The translations under genes and the position numbers were made by a program. From an uncultured Oscillospiraceae bacterium (GTDB taxonomy: Bacteria > Bacillota > Clostridia > Oscillospirales > Oscillospiraceae), in NCBI GenBank assembly GCA_947589745.1, contig CANQCS010000002.1, positions 57,189 to 121,188 of the forward strand: DNA of 64,000 nucleotides, given 5' to 3'. The notes under the pieces are model-generated. The model saw nothing but the letters and a program-made list of their open reading frames with translations, was not told the origin of the DNA and ran no database searches. Within the stretch, counting starts at the first letter, position 1; each line of letters opens with the position of its first letter. Positions 62,471 to 64,000 of this stretch are shown here, piece by piece.

Positions 62471-63814
62471 ATGAACGCAACCAAGCTGAACAACAAGAGA
62501 ACGATTCTGGTGGGCCTGGCCTTCCTGTCCATCAGCGCCTTCTGGCAAATGTACGACAACGTAGTGCCGAAGCTGCTGACAGGCACCTTCGGCATGGCCG
62601 AGTCCCTGGCCGGCGTCATCATGGCGGCGGATAATATTTTGGCCCTGTTCCTGCTGCCCTTCTTCGGCGGCCTGTCCGACCGGACAGAGACGAAACTGGG
62701 CCGCCGCACCCCCTACATCCTGGCGGGCACCGCCGCCGCGGTGATCCTGATGAACCTGCTGCCTATCCTGGACAACAGCTACGCCGCCGGGGCCACGCCC
62801 TTCAAGTTCGCCTCCTTCGTCCTGGTGCTGGGCCTGCTGCTCATCGCCATGGGCACCTACCGCTCCCCCGCCGTGGCCCTCATGCCCGACGTCACCCCCA
62901 AGCCCCTCCGCAGCAAGGGCAACGCCATCATCAACCTCATGGGCGCCGTGGGCGGCATCCTGTACCTGGCCGTGGCCGCCGTGCTGTACCCCAAGTCCAA
63001 GGTGGACGGCCTCGCCCACGTGGACTACCAACCCCTCTTCGTGGTGGTGTCCGTCATCATGGCCGTGTCCGTGGTGGTCCTGCTGCTCACCATCCGGGAG
63101 CCCAAGCTGGCCGCCGCCAATCGGGAGCTGGAGAGCAAGCACCCGGAGTGGAACCTGGCCCAGGACGACGGCAGCGGCGGCGAGGCCCTGCCCGCCCCGG
63201 TGAAGCGCAGCCTGGGCTTCCTCCTGGCCTCCATCGCCCTGTGGTTCGTGGGCTACAACGGCGTCACCACCTGGTTCACCACCTACATCGGCGTGGTCAT
63301 GGGCGAGGGCCTGGGCGGCGCCTCCACCTGCCTCATGGTGGCCACCGCCGGGGCCATCGTGTCCTACATCCCCATCGGCGTGGTGGCCTCCAGGATCGGG
63401 CGCAAAAGGACCATCCAGGGCGGCGTGGTGCTGCTGGCGGCCTGCTTCCTGGGGGGCGGGGTGCTGACAACGGTGTTCGACTCTATCAACGCCATCATGT
63501 ACGTCGTGTTCGCCCTGGTTGGGCTGGCGTGGGCGGCCATCAATGTCAACTCCCTGCCCATGGTGGTGGAGATGTGCCGGGGCTCCGACGTGGGCAAGTT
63601 CACCGGGTATTATTACACCGCCTCCATGGCGGCCCAGGTGGTCACCCCGGTGGCAGCCGGGTGGCTCCTGGAGCACGTGGGGTACTGGACCCTGTTCCCC
63701 TACGCGGCGGCCTTCGTGGCGTGCAGCTTCGTCACCATGTGCTTCGTCCGCCACGGCGACACCAAGGTCCGGGCCAAACAGGGCCTGGACGCCTACGCCG
63801 ATATGGACAACTGA
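62471..63814 (+). CDS. MFS transporter resembling SLC45/sugar transporters
   Basis: Product of 447 residues with 12 membrane segments. The first loop carries the DRTETKLGRRTPYIL motif of glycoside-pentoside-hexuronide/SLC45-type proteins, and RSPAVALMPDVTPKPLRSKG is also typical. A sugar or glycoside substrate is likely, coupled to H+ or Na+. GGAGG precedes ATG 62471 and lies just outside the family A element, so the promoter must be in or before that repeat. No neighbouring catabolic gene identifies the substrate. The last 186 bases of the window after it hold a GC-rich inverted repeat but no gene. Confidence 0.85.
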   Translation: MNATKLNNKRTILVGLAFLSISAFWQMYDNVVPKLLTGTFGMAESLAGVIMAADNILALFLLPFFGGLSDRTETKLGRRTPYILAGTAAAVILMNLLPILDNSYAAGATPFKFASFVLVLGLLLIAMGTYRSPAVALMPDVTPKPLRSKGNAIINLMGAVGGILYLAVAAVLYPKSKVDGLAHVDYQPLFVVVSVIMAVSVVVLLLTIREPKLAAANRELESKHPEWNLAQDDGSGGEALPAPVKRSLGFLLASIALWFVGYNGVTTWFTTYIGVVMGEGLGGASTCLMVATAGAIVSYIPIGVVASRIGRKRTIQGGVVLLAACFLGGGVLTTVFDSINAIMYVVFALVGLAWAAINVNSLPMVVEMCRGSDVGKFTGYYYTASMAAQVVTPVAAGWLLEHVGYWTLFPYAAAFVACSFVTMCFVRHGDTKVRAKQGLDAYADMDN

Positions 63815-64000
63815 GGGCCAAGCTGTCCCAAACCGCCGGCTTTTTGCGACACACCGGCGGCTGCGTTCCGCCGCGATCCGCCAAAAACAAGGCGCACCGG
63901 CCCCATGCGAAAAACGCCAACACCGACAGCTGAGGACCTGCATCCGGCGGCGTGGAGCGCCGGCGGATCAGGCTCCGAAGCAATCGCTCCGCGCAGATAG

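Noticed and set aside
63815..64000. Inverted repeat CCGCCGG/CCGGCGG after the last MFS gene as terminator
   Set aside because: The loop is long and no T-run follows; support is too weak for a call.

Overview
The window is high-GC DNA (roughly 60-65% GC by eye) from a spore-forming member of the class Clostridia, most likely an Oscillospiraceae relative of Flavonifractor, Lawsonibacter or Dysosmobacter. This assignment is an inference from three things: a Firmicutes-type division and cell-wall cluster with a PASTA-tailed SpoVD-like transpeptidase and a meso-DAP type MurE, the sporulation signalling genes spoIVB and spoIVFA/spoIVFB, and addAB instead of recBCD. No rRNA, tRNA, CRISPR array, phage gene or transposase gene was recognised.

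Layout. 1-6693: a tightly overlapping operon that mixes a sugar-importer type ABC system (end of a binding protein, two permeases, a MalK-like ATPase) with a long coiled-coil membrane-fusion protein and a MacB-like extracytoplasmic domain protein. 6784-12866: two MATE exporters around a GntR (YtrA-type) regulator with its ABC transporter, then a cyclophilin-like lipoprotein. 12879-14237: an orphan citXG fusion. 14761-29357 (minus strand): spoIVB, ftsZ, ftsQ, murA, murG, ftsW, mraY, murE, spoVD-like PBP, ftsL, rsmH, mraZ, transcribed from a promoter in front of mraZ, with an extra promoter before ftsZ. murF, murD, murC and murB are not in the cluster. 29779-31344: coiled-coil protein, coaD, rsmD. 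31587-35763: rarD-like transporter, MFS transporter, DEAD-box helicase, Lar-like zinc protein. 36546-43438: addB-addA. 43610-45880: a secreted M3 peptidase with SLH domains. 46224-47727: spoIVFA-spoIVFB. 48463-50419: flavodoxin-like reductase and mtaB. 50955-52428: a lower-GC two-gene island. 52895-57615: LUD protein, lipoprotein, two COG0523 GTPases, deoC. 57792-59504: a Pro/Glu-rich SLH protein. 59691-61768: murT and a GatD-like gene. 62471-63814: MFS transporter.

The most unusual content lies between the genes. Three families of structured intergenic repeats recur. Family A (six loci) is built from two kinds of half-element, L and R. Each starts at an outer hairpin and ends at a shared core that finishes in CAATTG. 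Two half-elements face each other around a 97-99 bp payload at three loci. At a fourth locus (50543-52783) two inverted R halves flank 1,658 bp of foreign-looking DNA with two genes, so the element looks able to carry cargo although no transposase is present. Hairpin stems in the copies differ by compensatory base changes. Families B (two loci) and C (three loci) are separate hairpin-rich repeats.

Other points for follow-up: a GatD homologue without the catalytic Cys and His, a SpoIVB that stops straight after its catalytic region, a COG0523 GTPase with about 40 histidines beside a COG0523/DUF1980-like fusion, and a leader before the Pro/Glu-rich SLH gene in which a 9-nt anti-Shine-Dalgarno sequence can close a multi-hairpin structure.
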